A DNA stretch of 64,000 nt from the NCBI GenBank assembly GCA_001549895.1, contig AP014719.1:2790001-2854000 (forward strand). The letters are read 5' to 3'. How positions within the stretch are numbered: position 1 is the first letter of the stretch; the number at the start of each line of letters is the position of its first letter. The DNA comes from Arthrobacter sp. Hiyo8. GTDB lineage: Bacteria > Actinomycetota > Actinomycetes > Actinomycetales > Micrococcaceae. The notes below the pieces were generated by a model. That model was not told where the DNA came from, did not search any database, and saw only the letters and a program-made list of their open reading frames with translations. A program made the translations under genes and the position numbers. Below are positions 39,468-49,349 of the stretch, piece after piece.

Positions 39468-40417
39468 CTAACCCGTAAGCACCCGCAACGGATCGCCCCG
39501 CAACCACGCCCGGACGTCCTCGAAGGCCTCCCCGTAGAAGCGGGCGTAGCTTTGCGACGTGACGTAACCCAGGTGCGGCGTCAGGACTGTTCGCGGGGCC
39601 GTGAGCAGCGGGTGGTCCGCCGGCAGGGGCTCGACGTCGTACACGTCCAGGGCCGCTCCGCCGAGCCACCCCTCGTTCAGTCCGCGGAGGAGCGCGGCCT
39701 CGTCTACGATCGGCCCACGGGCTGTATTCACCAGGACACCGTTGGGCCCGAGGAGCCGCAGTTCGTCCTCCCCGACGAGCCCCCGGACCGCTCCGACAAC
39801 CGCACGTGGACGCTAACGACGTCGGACTCCCGGAAGAGTGCTTCCTTGCCCACCTTGCGCGCACCCGCCGCAGCCGCGGTTTCCTCCGTGAGATTGGGAC
39901 TCCAAGCAATGACCTCCATGCCAAACGCCTTGCCGTAGCCGGCGATTTTGCTCCCGATCTTACCGAGTCCAAGTACTCCTAAGGTCTTCCCGGACAGTTC
40001 GAAACCCACGGTGCTCTGCCAATTTCCGGCGCGCAGCCGGCGGTCCTCGAACGGCACTCTCCGTGCGAAAGCCAGGAGCAGGGCCCACGTGAGCTCGGGC
40101 GCCGCGGCCGGCGAGCCGCCCGTCCCGCAGACCGTGATGCCCTGCTCCGCGGCCGCGAGTAGATCGATGGCCGCGTTGGCCATCCCGGTGGTGACCAGGA
40201 GCTTCAGCTTCGGCAGTTGCCGGAAGAGCCCGGCGTCGAAAGTGGTCCGTTCACGCATTGCCATGATGATGTCGAAGTCGCGGAGCGAGTCCGCGACGTC
40301 CGCCAGAGGCTCGCCGAAAACGGTGACTTCGACGCCGTCTTCGGCGAGCTCGGCCCACGGCGCGTAGTCGAAGGCCACGGCTTGGTAGTCGTCGAGGATG
40401 GCAAGGCGCTGGCCCAT
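39468..40417 (-). CDS. D-2-hydroxyacid dehydrogenase (one frameshift)
   Basis: Reconstructed length 316 residues. It has the NAD-binding Rossmann motif VLGLGKIGSKIAGYGKAFGM, catalytic Arg region NTARGPIVDEAALLRGL, Glu near ALDVYDVEPLPADHPL and catalytic His in LTPHLGYVTSQS. The N-terminal substrate domain is ILDDYQAVAFDYAPWAEL, a start shared by a subgroup of phosphoglycerate-dehydrogenase-like enzymes. The frame fails in the GGGGG run near 39773; one more G restores SGGLVGEDELRLLGPNGVLV. The exact hydroxyacid is not predictable. Confidence 0.88.
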
Positions 40418-40487
40418 GGAACTCCCTTTCGCTTGTCCGGTCCGCAGCGGTTCCGGATACGTGGAAAGCTACACCCCGGAGCCGGCG

Positions 40488-41461
40488 CTAGCTCTTCGGA
40501 AGGCCCGGCGGGTTCAGTTCCGACTTCGCGATACCCTCCGAAGACAACCCCCAGCGGTCCAAGATCTTTCCATACGTGCCGTTTTGGATCAGTTTGTTGA
40601 GGGCTGCCTGGGCTGCAACGGCAAGACCGTTGCCCTTCTTGGTGGTGAAGGCAATGTCCGCCTTAAGAGGCCAGCCGCCGTTGACTGTTCCCACCTGCTT
40701 GGTCTTGCCGTCCTTTGCGGCCTTGTACGCCGCTCCAGCGTTCGGCCGAACGTCAGGTCCGCGCGGCCGGATTGCACGGCGAGCGAGGAAGCCGAGTCGT
40801 CGTCGTAGTACTGGAATTCAACCGGCTTCAAGCCGTTCTTCTTGTTCTCGGCGTCCCAGCGCAACAGGATTGCTTCCTGGTTGGTGCCCGAGCCCACAAT
40901 GATCCGCTTGCCCGCCACGTCCTTGGCTTCCTTGATCTCACCGATCGGGGAGTCGCTCTTGGCATAAAAGCCCAGGAGGTCCGTGCGATAGGTGGCGAAG
41001 TCGAACTTCTCCTTACGCGCCTCCGTGACGGTGACGTTGGAGAGGACGGCCTCGTACTTGCCCGATTCAATACCCAAGGGCCAATCGGCCCAAGCCACGG
41101 GAAGGACCTCAACCTTTAGGCCCAAGGTTTCTCCGACTGCGTAGGCGAGGTCGACTTCGTTGCCGATGAGGGTCTTGTTGTCCGTCGCGAAGAGGCTCAA
41201 CGGAGCGGTGCCGCCTGTGGTCACCACGGTGAGTTTGCCGTCAGCCTTGATGGCCTCCGGGACGAGCGCCGCAGCGGCGTCGTCCTTGGTGATAGGGAAG
41301 CGGTTCTGCTCCGGCGACAGGTTGAAAGTCTTGCCCGCGGAAGCGGACGACGACGGCGCTGACGCCGCTGAGGCGCCCGGGTCAGAGCAAGCGGCGAGGC
41401 CGAGAGTCGTGGTCACGGCGAGTGCCAGTACGGCGCCTGTTTTGAGTCGTGAAATAGCCAT
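40488..41461 (-). CDS. Orphan amino-acid-type substrate-binding lipoprotein (one frameshift)
   Basis: Reconstructed length 324 residues. Signal peptide with lipobox: MAISRLKTGAVLALAVTTTL, GLAAC, then SDPGAS. The family 3 binding domain carries TFNLSPEQNRFPITKDDAAA, GKLTVVTTGGTAPLSLFATD, GNEVDLAYAVGETLGLKVEV and GSGTNQEAILLRW. It is clearly paralogous to the binding protein at 25924-26920, including the NLSPEQNR region. The break near 40745 is repaired by one C (FGPNAGAAYKAAKDG). No permease or ATPase is adjacent, so it may feed the importer at 24-26 kb or another one. AAGGGGA precedes the chosen ATG; an upstream start at 41503 is unlikely. Confidence 0.87.
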
Positions 41462-41614
41462 GGAATCCCCTTCGAAAGTGATGGATGGTGTGCGTTGCTG
41501 CAACTATCCGGCAGCGACAAGAGCCGGTCAAAGCGCTCTGAAACGCGGGGATACAAGGGTTAACTGGGGTTCATTCGAGGTCCCGAAGGGTCACAAAACA
41601 ACCGCGGTGTCGGC

Positions 41615-41797
41615 GTGGCTTTCGGACATGCGGCCGTGACCTTCGCCGGGATCTCGGCGGAAGGCGAACGGCTCCGGGCGATGACCCGCCGCTTCACCCT
41701 TTGCCTCGAGAAGAAGGACGACGCCTGGAAGATCTCCCACGAGCACTCGTCGTTGCCCATCGACATGGAGACCGGCAAAGGCATCTTCACGAGCTGA
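41615..41797 (+). pseudogene. C-terminal remnant of an NTF2/SnoaL-like protein
   Basis: About 60 codons, GHAAVTFAGISAEGERLRAM, then RRFTLCLEKKDDAWKISHEH and a normal C-terminal SSLPIDMETGKGIF. This is the last third of an NTF2-fold (DUF4440/SnoaL) protein. Upstream sequence in all frames to the divergent binding-protein gene shows no matching N-terminal part, and no good start is present. This looks like real truncation by deletion, in contrast with the homopolymer breaks elsewhere. Confidence 0.6.
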
Positions 41798-41908
41798 GAC
41801 GGAACCCACGCAAGCTGGAGAAATAACCCGGGCACCGCCGTCGTTGTCGCAAGAGTGGCCGGGAAACCGGCCCCTGAACGAAACCACCTTCGAAAGGCCG
41901 GCACCAAC

Positions 41909-42898
41909 GTGACAGTTCCCCTCTCCATCCTCGACCTGGCAATCATTGGCAAAGGCCAGACGGCGGCGGAGAGTTTCGCCGGGAGCGTCGCCATGGCGCA
42001 ACTGGCCGAACGGCTCGGCTACCGACGGATTTGGTACGCGGAGCACCACAACATGGGCTCGATCGCTTCCTCGGCTACGAGCGTGCTGATTGCCCATATC
42101 GCGGCCAACACCAGCACTATCCGGCTCGGTGCAGGCGGCGTCATGCTGCCCAACCACTCGCCGCTCACCATCGCAGAGCAGTTCGGCACCCTTGAGACGC
42201 TGCACCCGGGCCGCATCGACCTCGGCCTCGGACGGGCACCCGGCAGCGACCAGAACACCATGCGTGCACTCCGCCGCGATCCCATGGCCGCGGACACCTT
42301 CCCTCAGGATGTGCTGGAGCTGCAGGGCTACCTCACGGGACCCACCCGGATCCAAGGGGTCGAAGCGACACCGGGCAAGGGCACCAACGTGCCGCTCTAC
42401 ATCCTCGGGTCCTCGCTGTTCGGCGCGCATTTGGCGGCGCAGCTCGGCCTGCCCTACGCCTTCGCCTCGCACTTCGCACCCAATGCGCTGCAGGACGCCG
42501 TCGTCGTCTACCGCCGCGAGTTCAAGCCGTCCGAGCAGCTGCAGGAGCCATACGTGATCGCGGGCGTCAACGTCGTGGCCGCGGATTCGGCGGCTGAAGC
42601 CCAACGGCTCTTCCTTGAGGTCAAGCGGGACCGCGTCTCCCGTTTCCTGGGCGGTGGACGCGAGTTCACCGACGCCGAAGCGGACCTCATCCTCGATTCG
42701 CCCCAAGGCCAGCACATCGCGCAAATGGTGAAGTACTCGGCAGTGGGTACGCCGGAAGTCGTGCGGGATTACCTTGACGAGTTTGCCCGCCACGCCGACG
42801 CCGACGAACTGATCGTCGCCCACCAAAGCACGGGCACGGAGCAGCGCCTGCGTTCGGTGGAGCTGGTGGCGGAGGCCGTGGGGCTGACGCGGGTGTAG
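41909..42898 (+). CDS. LLM-class (MsnO8-type) flavin-dependent oxidoreductase
   Basis: 329 residues, intact. GTG start at 41909 with GAAAGG upstream. TVPLSILDLAIIGKGQTAAE is the MsnO8-family N-terminus, then AQLAERLGYRRIWYAEHHNM, TIRLGAGGVMLPNHSPL, EQFGTLETLHPGRIDLGLGRAPGSD, and C-terminal GTPEVVRDYLDEFA. It belongs to the luciferase-like family, using FMN or F420; substrate unknown. It is divergent from the orphan binding protein, echoing the importer/LLM pairing at 25.9-28 kb. Confidence 0.92.
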   Translation: MTVPLSILDLAIIGKGQTAAESFAGSVAMAQLAERLGYRRIWYAEHHNMGSIASSATSVLIAHIAANTSTIRLGAGGVMLPNHSPLTIAEQFGTLETLHPGRIDLGLGRAPGSDQNTMRALRRDPMAADTFPQDVLELQGYLTGPTRIQGVEATPGKGTNVPLYILGSSLFGAHLAAQLGLPYAFASHFAPNALQDAVVVYRREFKPSEQLQEPYVIAGVNVVAADSAAEAQRLFLEVKRDRVSRFLGGGREFTDAEADLILDSPQGQHIAQMVKYSAVGTPEVVRDYLDEFARHADADELIVAHQSTGTEQRLRSVELVAEAVGLTRV

Positions 42899-43012
42899 GG
42901 CGCCGCCTAAACGTAACTAGGCAAACTCGTTACACCCCGGCAATACGCGGGTCATGGAGGCGAAACCCGCCGGGCGGAAACTGGACGAATCCACCCCGGA
43001 AGGATCGTCCCC

Positions 43013-45650
43013 ATGGCTACTCCGCTCAATTTGTCCGTGGCCGATTCGGCACTGCTGACAAAATCGCTTCCGCTGGGTCTCCTGCGGACGGCAGTCCAAT
43101 CCGAGGCCGCGCACGATGGAATCACTCCGGAGCTGCTCGCGGAACTGAGGATGCTGGCCCGCACTCCGGGACTCCTGGTGGCCTGCAACTACGGTGGAAC
43201 ACTCTGCGCCGCGGAAGGCGTATCCACTGAGACACTCCCGTTGGGGAGTGCCGCCGTCGCTCTCCGGGCACTGGCAGCGCTGCCGAACACGCACACTGCC
43301 GTCATCTCCGGCAGGTCGCTGCGGGACCTTGCCGCAGTGTCGCGGCTGCCGGCGGAAGTCCACTTGGTGGGCTCGCACGGCGCCGAGTTCGACATGACCT
43401 ACGCGTACAGCATCTCGATGGCCACGGAAGCCGTCCTTCAACAGGCAGCCACGGCCCTCAACGAATCCATTGGCTTCGAAAAGGGCATCAGCATCGAGCG
43501 CAAGCCCGTGGCGGTAGCCATCCACACCCGGCCGGCCACGCCTGCCGTGGTCGCCAGGGTGACCCGGGAGGCGCACCAGATCGCCCGTGAAGTGGGACTG
43601 TTTTTCATTGTGGACGGATCCGTTCTGGACCTGTCCATCGTGGAACCCTCCAAAGACGCCGCGCTGGAGCATCTGCGTACACAGTTGGGGGCCAGCGCGG
43701 CCCTGTTTGCCGGCGACGCGGACAGCGATGAGCTCGCGATCGCCACCTTGCGGGGCCCGGATCTTGGCCTGCACGTAGGGGATGGAGAAACCAAGGCGCG
43801 CCACCGCTTGCCGGACCCGCAATCCTTCGCCAAAGTGCTCGCCATCCTGTTCGAACTGCGCCGAGCGTGGCTGTTCGGCGAGGACGCAGTGGGGCTGGAG
43901 CGGCATTCGATGATCGGTAACGGGACCTCGACGGCGCTGCTCACCCCGGAGGCCAAGATCTGCTGGATGAGCCATCCCCTCCCGGATTCAGGGTCCTTGT
44001 TCGCGCACATCCTGGGTGGAGACCCGGCCGGCCACTTCAGTGTGGAACCGGTCAAGGCGTCGAAGGTGCTGGGCCAGCGCTACGTGGACAACACCATGAT
44101 CGTGGAGACGCGCTGGGCGGACGTCACGGTCACCGACTACCTTGAGCCGGCACCGGACGGCATCACCAGCCTGGTCCGTGTCCTCTCCGGAACCGGCAGC
44201 GCGCGGATTGTTTTCGCCCCGCGGCCGGACTACGCCAACGCTCCGTTCAACATGGAGATCCGCGGCGAAGAACTGCACGTCGTGGGCACCTCGGATCCCA
44301 TCATCCTGTTCGCCCCCGGAGTGTCCTTCACAGTCACGAGCGACGGCAAGCACGGAACCGCCACCGCTGAAGTCAGCCTCGCGTACGGTCCTATCGTCAT
44401 GAACCTGAGGTGCGGAGACACTGAGCCGACGACGCCGGACCCCGCCGGAGAGCTTGCCCGGCGGGCCGCCGTCGCGCACCAATCCCGGCAGTGGGTCCGT
44501 GGGCTGGAACTGCCCGACATGAAACCTTCGTTGGTGCGGCGCTCGGCACTGGTCCTCAAGGCGCTGGTGCACGAGCCGACCGGGCCGTCCTCGCGGCTCC
44601 AACCACGTCGCTGCCGGAAGGGATCGGCGGCACCCGCAACTGGGACTACCGCTACTGCTGGCTCCGCGACGGCTCCATGACGGTCAATGCGCTCGTGGAC
44701 CTGGGTTCCACCGAGGAGGCAGACGGGTTCCTCCGCTGGCTGGGCCGCATCCTGGAGAACGCGCCCGGGCCGGAATGGCTGCACCCCTGTACTCCGTGAC
44801 CGGCTCCCCGTTGTCCACCGAGGCAATTATCGAGAGCCTGCCCGGTTACGCCGGCTCACGGCCCGTGCGGATCGGGAACGCCGCCGACCACCAAGTGCAG
44901 CTGGACGTCTTCGGCCCGATCGCCGAACTCATCCAGACCCTCAGCAGGCGCCGCGGCACGCTGCCGGACGAGCACTGGCAGCTCATGGAACAGATGGCGT
45001 CCGCCGTGCTGGCCCGCTGGCACGAACCTGACCATGGCATCTGGGAAGCCCGGCGCGCGCCGCGGCACCACATTTACACCAAGGTGATGTGCTGGGTGAC
45101 GCTGGACCGGGCCATGCACACGGCGGTCCGGTTCCGACGCCCCATCGGGGCCGAGTGGGAGGAAACGGCAAACATCATCCGCTCGGAGGTCCTCCGGGAG
45201 GGCTGGGATGATTCCGCGAGCTCCTACACCGTGGCCTACGACAGCCCCGACCTGGACGCGGCCGTTCTGCACATCGGACTTTCAGGCCTGCTGGACGTCC
45301 GCGACCAGCGCTTCCTGGACACCGTCACCGCCGTCGAGCGGGAACTGCGGGTGGGTCCCACCGTGTTCCGGTACAGGTACGACGACGGCCTGCCGGGTTT
45401 GGAGGGCGGGTTCCACATCTGCACCACCTGGCTGATTGAGGCGTACCTCGCCGTGGGCCGACTGGACGACGCGCTGGAGTTGTTCAACCAGCTCGTGGCG
45501 CTCTTCGGTCCGACCGGGCTGCTTCCGGAGGAGTTCGACCCCGGCACGGAAACCCACTTGGGAAACCACCCGCAGGCGTATTCGCATTTGGGTTTCATCC
45601 GCTGCGCGCAGCTCCTGGACAGGTACCTGGACTCGGTGGACGAGGAGTAG
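43013..45650 (+). CDS. OtsB-like HAD domain fused to GH15 glycosidase (two frameshifts)
   Basis: Reconstructed length 879 residues. Residues 45-285 resemble trehalose-6-phosphate phosphatase: AVISGRSLRDL (motif II), VEPSKDAALE (Lys, motif III) and LFAGDADSDELAI (motif IV). Motif I, expected DxDGT, reads NYGGT at 59-63, so both catalytic aspartates are absent. Residues 295-870 form a GH15 domain: SMIGNGTSTALLTPEAKICW, GTRNWDYRYCWLRDGSM, LVDLGSTEEADGFLRWLGRI and GLLPEEFDPGTETHLGNHPQ, with Glu residues placed as in GH15 glucoamylases and trehalases. Single bases are missing near 44592 (GGG) and 44773 (CCCC). Probable role: trehalose or glucan turnover, the HAD part being structural or regulatory. 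Confidence 0.85.
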
Positions 45651-45657
45651 GCGCCCG

Positions 45658-45723
45658 CCCAACTGACTCGCACTTAATGTCGTTTTGGGGCGTCTAAACG
45701 ACACCTACTGCGAGCTAGTTGGG
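45658..45723. repeat. 66-bp palindromic intergenic element, copy 2
   Basis: The arms begin CCCAACTGACTCGCACTTAA and end CTGCGAGCTAGTTGGG around a 10-nt loop. The outer 15 bases and the TGTCGTTT segment match copy 1 at 21713-21778. It lies between two convergent genes, where it could end transcription from both sides. Confidence 0.88.
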
Positions 45724-45732
45724 TGGGCGGGC

Positions 45733-46659
45733 TTAGGTAAGCAGCAGGGCCACGGCGATCATCGCCGGGACGGCCACCACCGTGGTGATCAGGACCGTAT
45801 CCTTGGCCACGGTGATTCCCGTGTTGTAGCGGCTCGCCGCCACGAACACGTTCTGCGCGGTGGGCAGGGCCGCCGTGACCACCACGGCGAACAGCGCATG
45901 CGCTTCCAGGCCCAGCGCGAAGCGGGCGAACAGGTACGCCATTGTGGGGTGGACAAACAGCTTGAAGCCGCTGGCCAGCAGGGCATCCGTCCGGCGGCCC
46001 GTGTCCTTCTGCAGGGGCCGCGAACCATTCAAGCTCATCCCGAACGCCATCAGCATCGCGGGAATTGCGGCACCGCCGATCAAATGGATCGGCTCCATGA
46101 TGAGCGAAGGCACCTGCCAGCCCGTCCCGGCGACCACCAAACCGAGGGCGGATCCTACGATCATCGGGTTCCGGACGATCATCAGGACGAAGCGCAGGGG
46201 AGTGGTGCGGTGGCTGCTGGTGCTGGCATCGAGCGCCATCAGGTACATGGGCGTGAAGAACGCGAGCTGGAAGATCAGCAGGGGCGCCACATAGCTGGCG
46301 TCGCCGAGGACGAACACCGCGATAGGGATGCCGAGGTTCGCCGAGTTGGCTAGCGAAGCGCTCATGGAGGACATAAGCGATTCGGGCAGGGAACGCTTGA
46401 GCCAGAACTTCACGACGATGAAGAAAAGGCTGCCTGTGGCGACGGCGCCCACCGCCGTGACCAGGAGTGGAGCGGCGAAGACATCGTGAAGACGGGCCTT
46501 GCCCAGGGTTTCAAAGAGAAGCGCAGGGCTCGCGACGAAGAAAGTCAGGCCGCTGAGGACCGAACGCGCATTGTCCCCCAGGATCCCGCGCTTGCCGACG
46601 AACATGCCCACCAGGATGATGGCCCACACCACGAAGAACCCGGAAAGGACGCCCAGCAC
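45733..46659 (-). CDS. AEC-family (auxin efflux carrier-like) transporter
   Basis: 308 residues, intact, with about ten hydrophobic segments. The AEC signature regions are LSGLTFFVASPALLFETLG near residue 40, SMSASLANSANLGIPIAVFVLGD near 105, RNPMIVGSALGLVVAGTGW, and ALPTAQNVFVAASRYNTG near 280. The family exports or exchanges organic acids and malonate or malate in bacteria. It is convergent with the GH15 fusion gene across the palindromic element. No regulator is adjacent. Confidence 0.9.
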   Translation of the reverse strand: MLGVLSGFFVVWAIILVGMFVGKRGILGDNARSVLSGLTFFVASPALLFETLGKARLHDVFAAPLLVTAVGAVATGSLFFIVVKFWLKRSLPESLMSSMSASLANSANLGIPIAVFVLGDASYVAPLLIFQLAFFTPMYLMALDASTSSHRTTPLRFVLMIVRNPMIVGSALGLVVAGTGWQVPSLIMEPIHLIGGAAIPAMLMAFGMSLNGSRPLQKDTGRRTDALLASGFKLFVHPTMAYLFARFALGLEAHALFAVVVTAALPTAQNVFVAASRYNTGITVAKDTVLITTVVAVPAMIAVALLLT

Positions 46660-46801
46660 TACGACATCCGGCGGGGACGGGCGCGGGGCGGCGTGGGTTC
46701 ACAGTCCCAGCCTAAATCAGCTTTATTCGCCCGTAAGGCACGACGGCGGCATGTTCCGCCATGTGGACCACGTAAGGAGGTGCCCCGCGACTACGGGAAG
46801 C

Positions 46802-47229
46802 CTAGTTCAGCTGGGCGTTGTTGAGGGCGTGCGGCGGGCGCATGATGCCCGGAGTGATGCCTTCGGCGGGATCGCTGCCGAGTTGGACGATCTTGTTGGC
46901 CCTGTCCACATGGACAACCTTGGGCTGGTAGGCCTTGGCTTCTTCGGTGGTCATCTCCGCGTAGGTGATGAGGATGACGACGTCGCCCACGTGCACCAAG
47001 TGCGCCGCGGCCCGTTGATGCCGATGACGCCGGAGCCGCGTTCACCGGCAATGGTGTAAGTCTCCAGGCGCGCGCCATTCGTCACGTCAACAATGGAGAC
47101 GAGCTCGCCGGGGAGAATATCCGCAGCATCCAGCAGATCCAGGTCGACCGTCACTGAACCTACATAGTGCAGATCGGCATGGGTCACCGTGGCACGGTGG
47201 ATCTTGGACTTAAACATTGTGCGGTTCAT
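46802..47229 (-). CDS. panD: Aspartate 1-decarboxylase (one frameshift)
   Basis: Reconstructed length 142 residues. [20 protein letters not shown], then [17 protein letters not shown] contains the self-cleavage site Gly24-Ser25 that generates the pyruvoyl cofactor. The downstream frame supplies [15 protein letters not shown], the family's C-terminal core. One G restored near 47011 joins the two as [14 protein letters not shown]. The enzyme makes beta-alanine for pantothenate and coenzyme A. It stands alone here, without panB or panC. Start at 47229 is the usual PanD N-terminus. A further 25 C-terminal residues ([18 protein letters not shown]) are poorly conserved. Confidence 0.93.
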
Positions 47230-47284
47230 AACGTGACAAGTTTAGCGTGTGGCCGCCGGATCGCCGGGTGATGCCTGACACACG

Positions 47285-47623
47285 CTAGGCCTTGGCGGCG
47301 GCCTTCCGTGCCTGCCGCCTCTTCAGCGAGCCGTAGCCAGCGATCAGTTTGGGGACAACGAGGTAGACGGCGGTAGGAACCACAACAAGGGTCAGGACGA
47401 GGGCGCGTAGCGCGGGGTGCCATGACTCCGTGAGCGGAGCGAGGATCGTCATGCCGATCGCCACGAGGGGAAAAATGGCGACCCAGGTGATCACGGCACG
47501 CATATGCACCGACGGTGTGTGCATGGAAGGCAGATGCGCAGAGTGCGCGTGCGCGGCCGGCTCGGCAAACGCCGCAACCGCGGCGCTGTCCGCGGATGCG
47601 GCAACGGGGATTTGGGTGTTCAT
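47285..47623 (-). CDS. Two-helix membrane protein, target of the divergent TetR regulator
   Basis: 112 residues from ATG 47623 (MNTQIPVAASADSAAV) preceded by GGAGAATG. After a His/Ala-rich N-terminus (HAHSAHLPSMHTPSVHM) come two hydrophobic helices, AVITWVAIFPLVAIGMTILA and ALRALVLTLVVVPTAVYLVV, then a basic tail. The helical pair resembles the membrane part found at the C-terminus of some antibiotic-biosynthesis-monooxygenase proteins, here without the enzymatic domain. Function unknown. One of two CAACTANTTGGTTG operators overlaps its 5' untranslated region, so it is probably repressed by the TetR protein. Confidence 0.75.
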   Translation of the reverse strand: MNTQIPVAASADSAAVAAFAEPAAHAHSAHLPSMHTPSVHMRAVITWVAIFPLVAIGMTILAPLTESWHPALRALVLTLVVVPTAVYLVVPKLIAGYGSLKRRQARKAAAKA

Positions 47624-47632
47624 GACATTCTC

Positions 47633-47702
47633 CAACTAATTGGTTGCTTTCGACGTGAGTTCAGACTAGACCCCACCCTCGAAAACTGCAACTACTTGGT
47701 TG
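47633..47702. promoter_or_regulatory. Two TetR operators between divergent genes
   Basis: CAACTAATTGGTTG at 47633-47646 and CAACTACTTGGTTG at 47689-47702 are 14-mers differing at one base, each an inverted repeat of CAACYAA-type halves, 56 bp apart. One lies just upstream of the membrane gene's ribosome site and the other 20 bp before the TetR start. Confidence 0.7.
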
Positions 47703-47722
47703 GAATCTGTTAAGGTGGACAC

Positions 47723-48321
47723 ATGGCATGGGATACCGAGCGGACCAAGCGACTCCTCCTTGAGGCGGCGACTGCCGAGTTTTGCCAATTCGGACTCGCC
47801 GGCGCCAGGGTGGACCGCATCGCTGCTGCGGCCGGAGTCAACAAGGAACGCATCTATCAGTACTTCGGTAAGAAAGATCTTCTCTTCGACGCCGTGATCG
47901 CGTCCCAGCTCAGCAAAGTGGTGGACGAAGTCCGCATCGAGGGCGCCGGTCCCGAAGCCTTGGCCGATTACGCCGGACGCCTGTTCGACCATCACCACCA
48001 GGACGCCACCCTTCCGAGGCTGCTGTTTTGGGAGGGCCTGGAGCGGGGCGAATATGTGGTGAACCGTCCGGACCGGGCCGCGAACTGCAGGAACAAGGTT
48101 GACGGTGTCATCCGGGCCATGCCGGGACGTCCAAGGAAGACGCGGCCGATCTGATGCTCACCATCATTGCGTTGTGTGACGCGTGGCCGGTACTGCCCGA
48201 GCTGGATGGCCTCATGGCCGGCAGCAAGGGGCCAATCAGGGCGGAGCGGCGCCGGAAGGCGATCGTCCGGACCGTCCTTCTCGCCGCGCAGGCGCTCGCC
48301 CCGGAGCGCAGCGCGGTTTAG
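47723..48321 (+). CDS. TetR-family transcriptional regulator (one frameshift)
   Basis: Reconstructed length 199 residues. The HTH segment is ATAEFCQFGLAGARVDRIAAAAGVNKERIYQYFGKKDLLFDAV (residues 15-58), canonical TetR. The ligand domain continues past a break near 48124; adding one G gives RAMPGTSKEDAADLMLTIIA and a stop at 48319-48321, as expected for a full-size member. The start ATG at 47723 follows AAGGTGG. It is divergent from a small membrane protein and flanked by two matching operators, so autoregulation plus control of that gene is likely. Confidence 0.88.
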
Positions 48322-48345
48322 CCACGCGCGGTTTGGTGGCGCTTG

Positions 48346-49199
48346 CTACGCCTGCTTATTGAGTGTTCTGCCGATGATCGCCTGCGTCAGCGCATCCACC
48401 ACCTCGGCGTTCGCCAAGGGTTGCGGATCAAGGTGAAGTCGACATCGCCCACGGGCGGGAGGTCGAAGCGCTTGGTGATCACCGTGAGGTCCTCGGGAAC
48501 CAGCGACGACGGCATCACGGCGACGCCGATGCCCGCGCGCACCGCTGCCAGGACACCGGCGATCTGCTTGGTCGAGCAGGTGACCCGCCACGTCCGGCCC
48601 ATGGCCTCCAGCGCGTCGATGGCCAGTTTCCGGCTGACGCTCGGAGCCGGATAGCAGATCAGCGGCACGGGGCTGGCCGGGTCCAGTACCGTTTGTTCGA
48701 CCCCGACCCAGGCAAATTTGTCGTGCCGGACCACCGTGCCGTCCTTCGCCTCGCCCACCCACTTCACGAAGACGAGATCCAACTGGCCCGCATTGACCCG
48801 TTTGTAGAGCTGGTCGCTCTGGCTGACCGTGAGTTCAAGGTTGATCTGGGGGTACAGCTGCCGGAACTCGCGCAGGATCCGAGGCAGCCCCGTGATCGCG
48901 AGGTCGTCGGCGGTTCCGAACCTCAAACGGCCGCGCATGGCTGAACCGGAAAAGTACCTCGCCGCGGAATCGTGCGCTGAGAGGATGTTGCGGGCAAAGC
49001 CTGCCATGGCGTCGCCATTGTCGGTGAGCCGGACATCCCGGGTGTCGCGGGCTACGAGCGCCCGTTTGGCCGCCATCTCCAGCTTTCGCACATGCTGGCT
49101 GACCGTGGGTTGGGCCAGGCCGAGGCGCTCGGCTGCCTTCGTGAAACTCAAAGTCTCGGCCACGGCCAGGAAGGACCGCAGCTGCACGGGTTCGAACAC
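48346..49199 (-). CDS. LysR-family transcriptional regulator (C-terminal frameshift)
   Basis: Reconstructed length 284 residues from GTG 49199 with AAGGAG at perfect spacing. The HTH is RSFLAVAETLSFTKAAERLGLAQPTVSQHVRKLE (residues 8-41). The effector domain contains GRLRFGTADDLAITGLPRIL and a hinge near residue 90. Restoring one C near 48418 replaces a false ending with NPLANAEVVDALTQAIIGRT and a stop at 48346. It is divergent from an MFS transporter gene, with an ATTGC-N5-GCAAT box between them, so the exporter is its probable target. The inducer is unknown. Confidence 0.9.
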
Positions 49200-49243
49200 G
49201 GGACTCCTTGGATAGCTACCTTCACCGCCGCCCACGCCGGTGT

Positions 49244-49258
49244 ATTGCACTTCGCAAT
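49244..49258. promoter_or_regulatory. LysR-type binding box
   Basis: ATTGC-ACTTC-GCAAT, a dyad that fits the T-N11-A LysR pattern, sits 45 bp before the regulator start and 92 bp before the MFS start in the shared intergenic region. Confidence 0.6.
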
Positions 49259-49349
49259 GCTAGTTATACGGCCAATTCACTTCCATAATCACCGCGGCCA
49301 ACCCTAGCGTTAAAGGCATCCCAGCGAAACGCCTATCCAAGGACTACTT

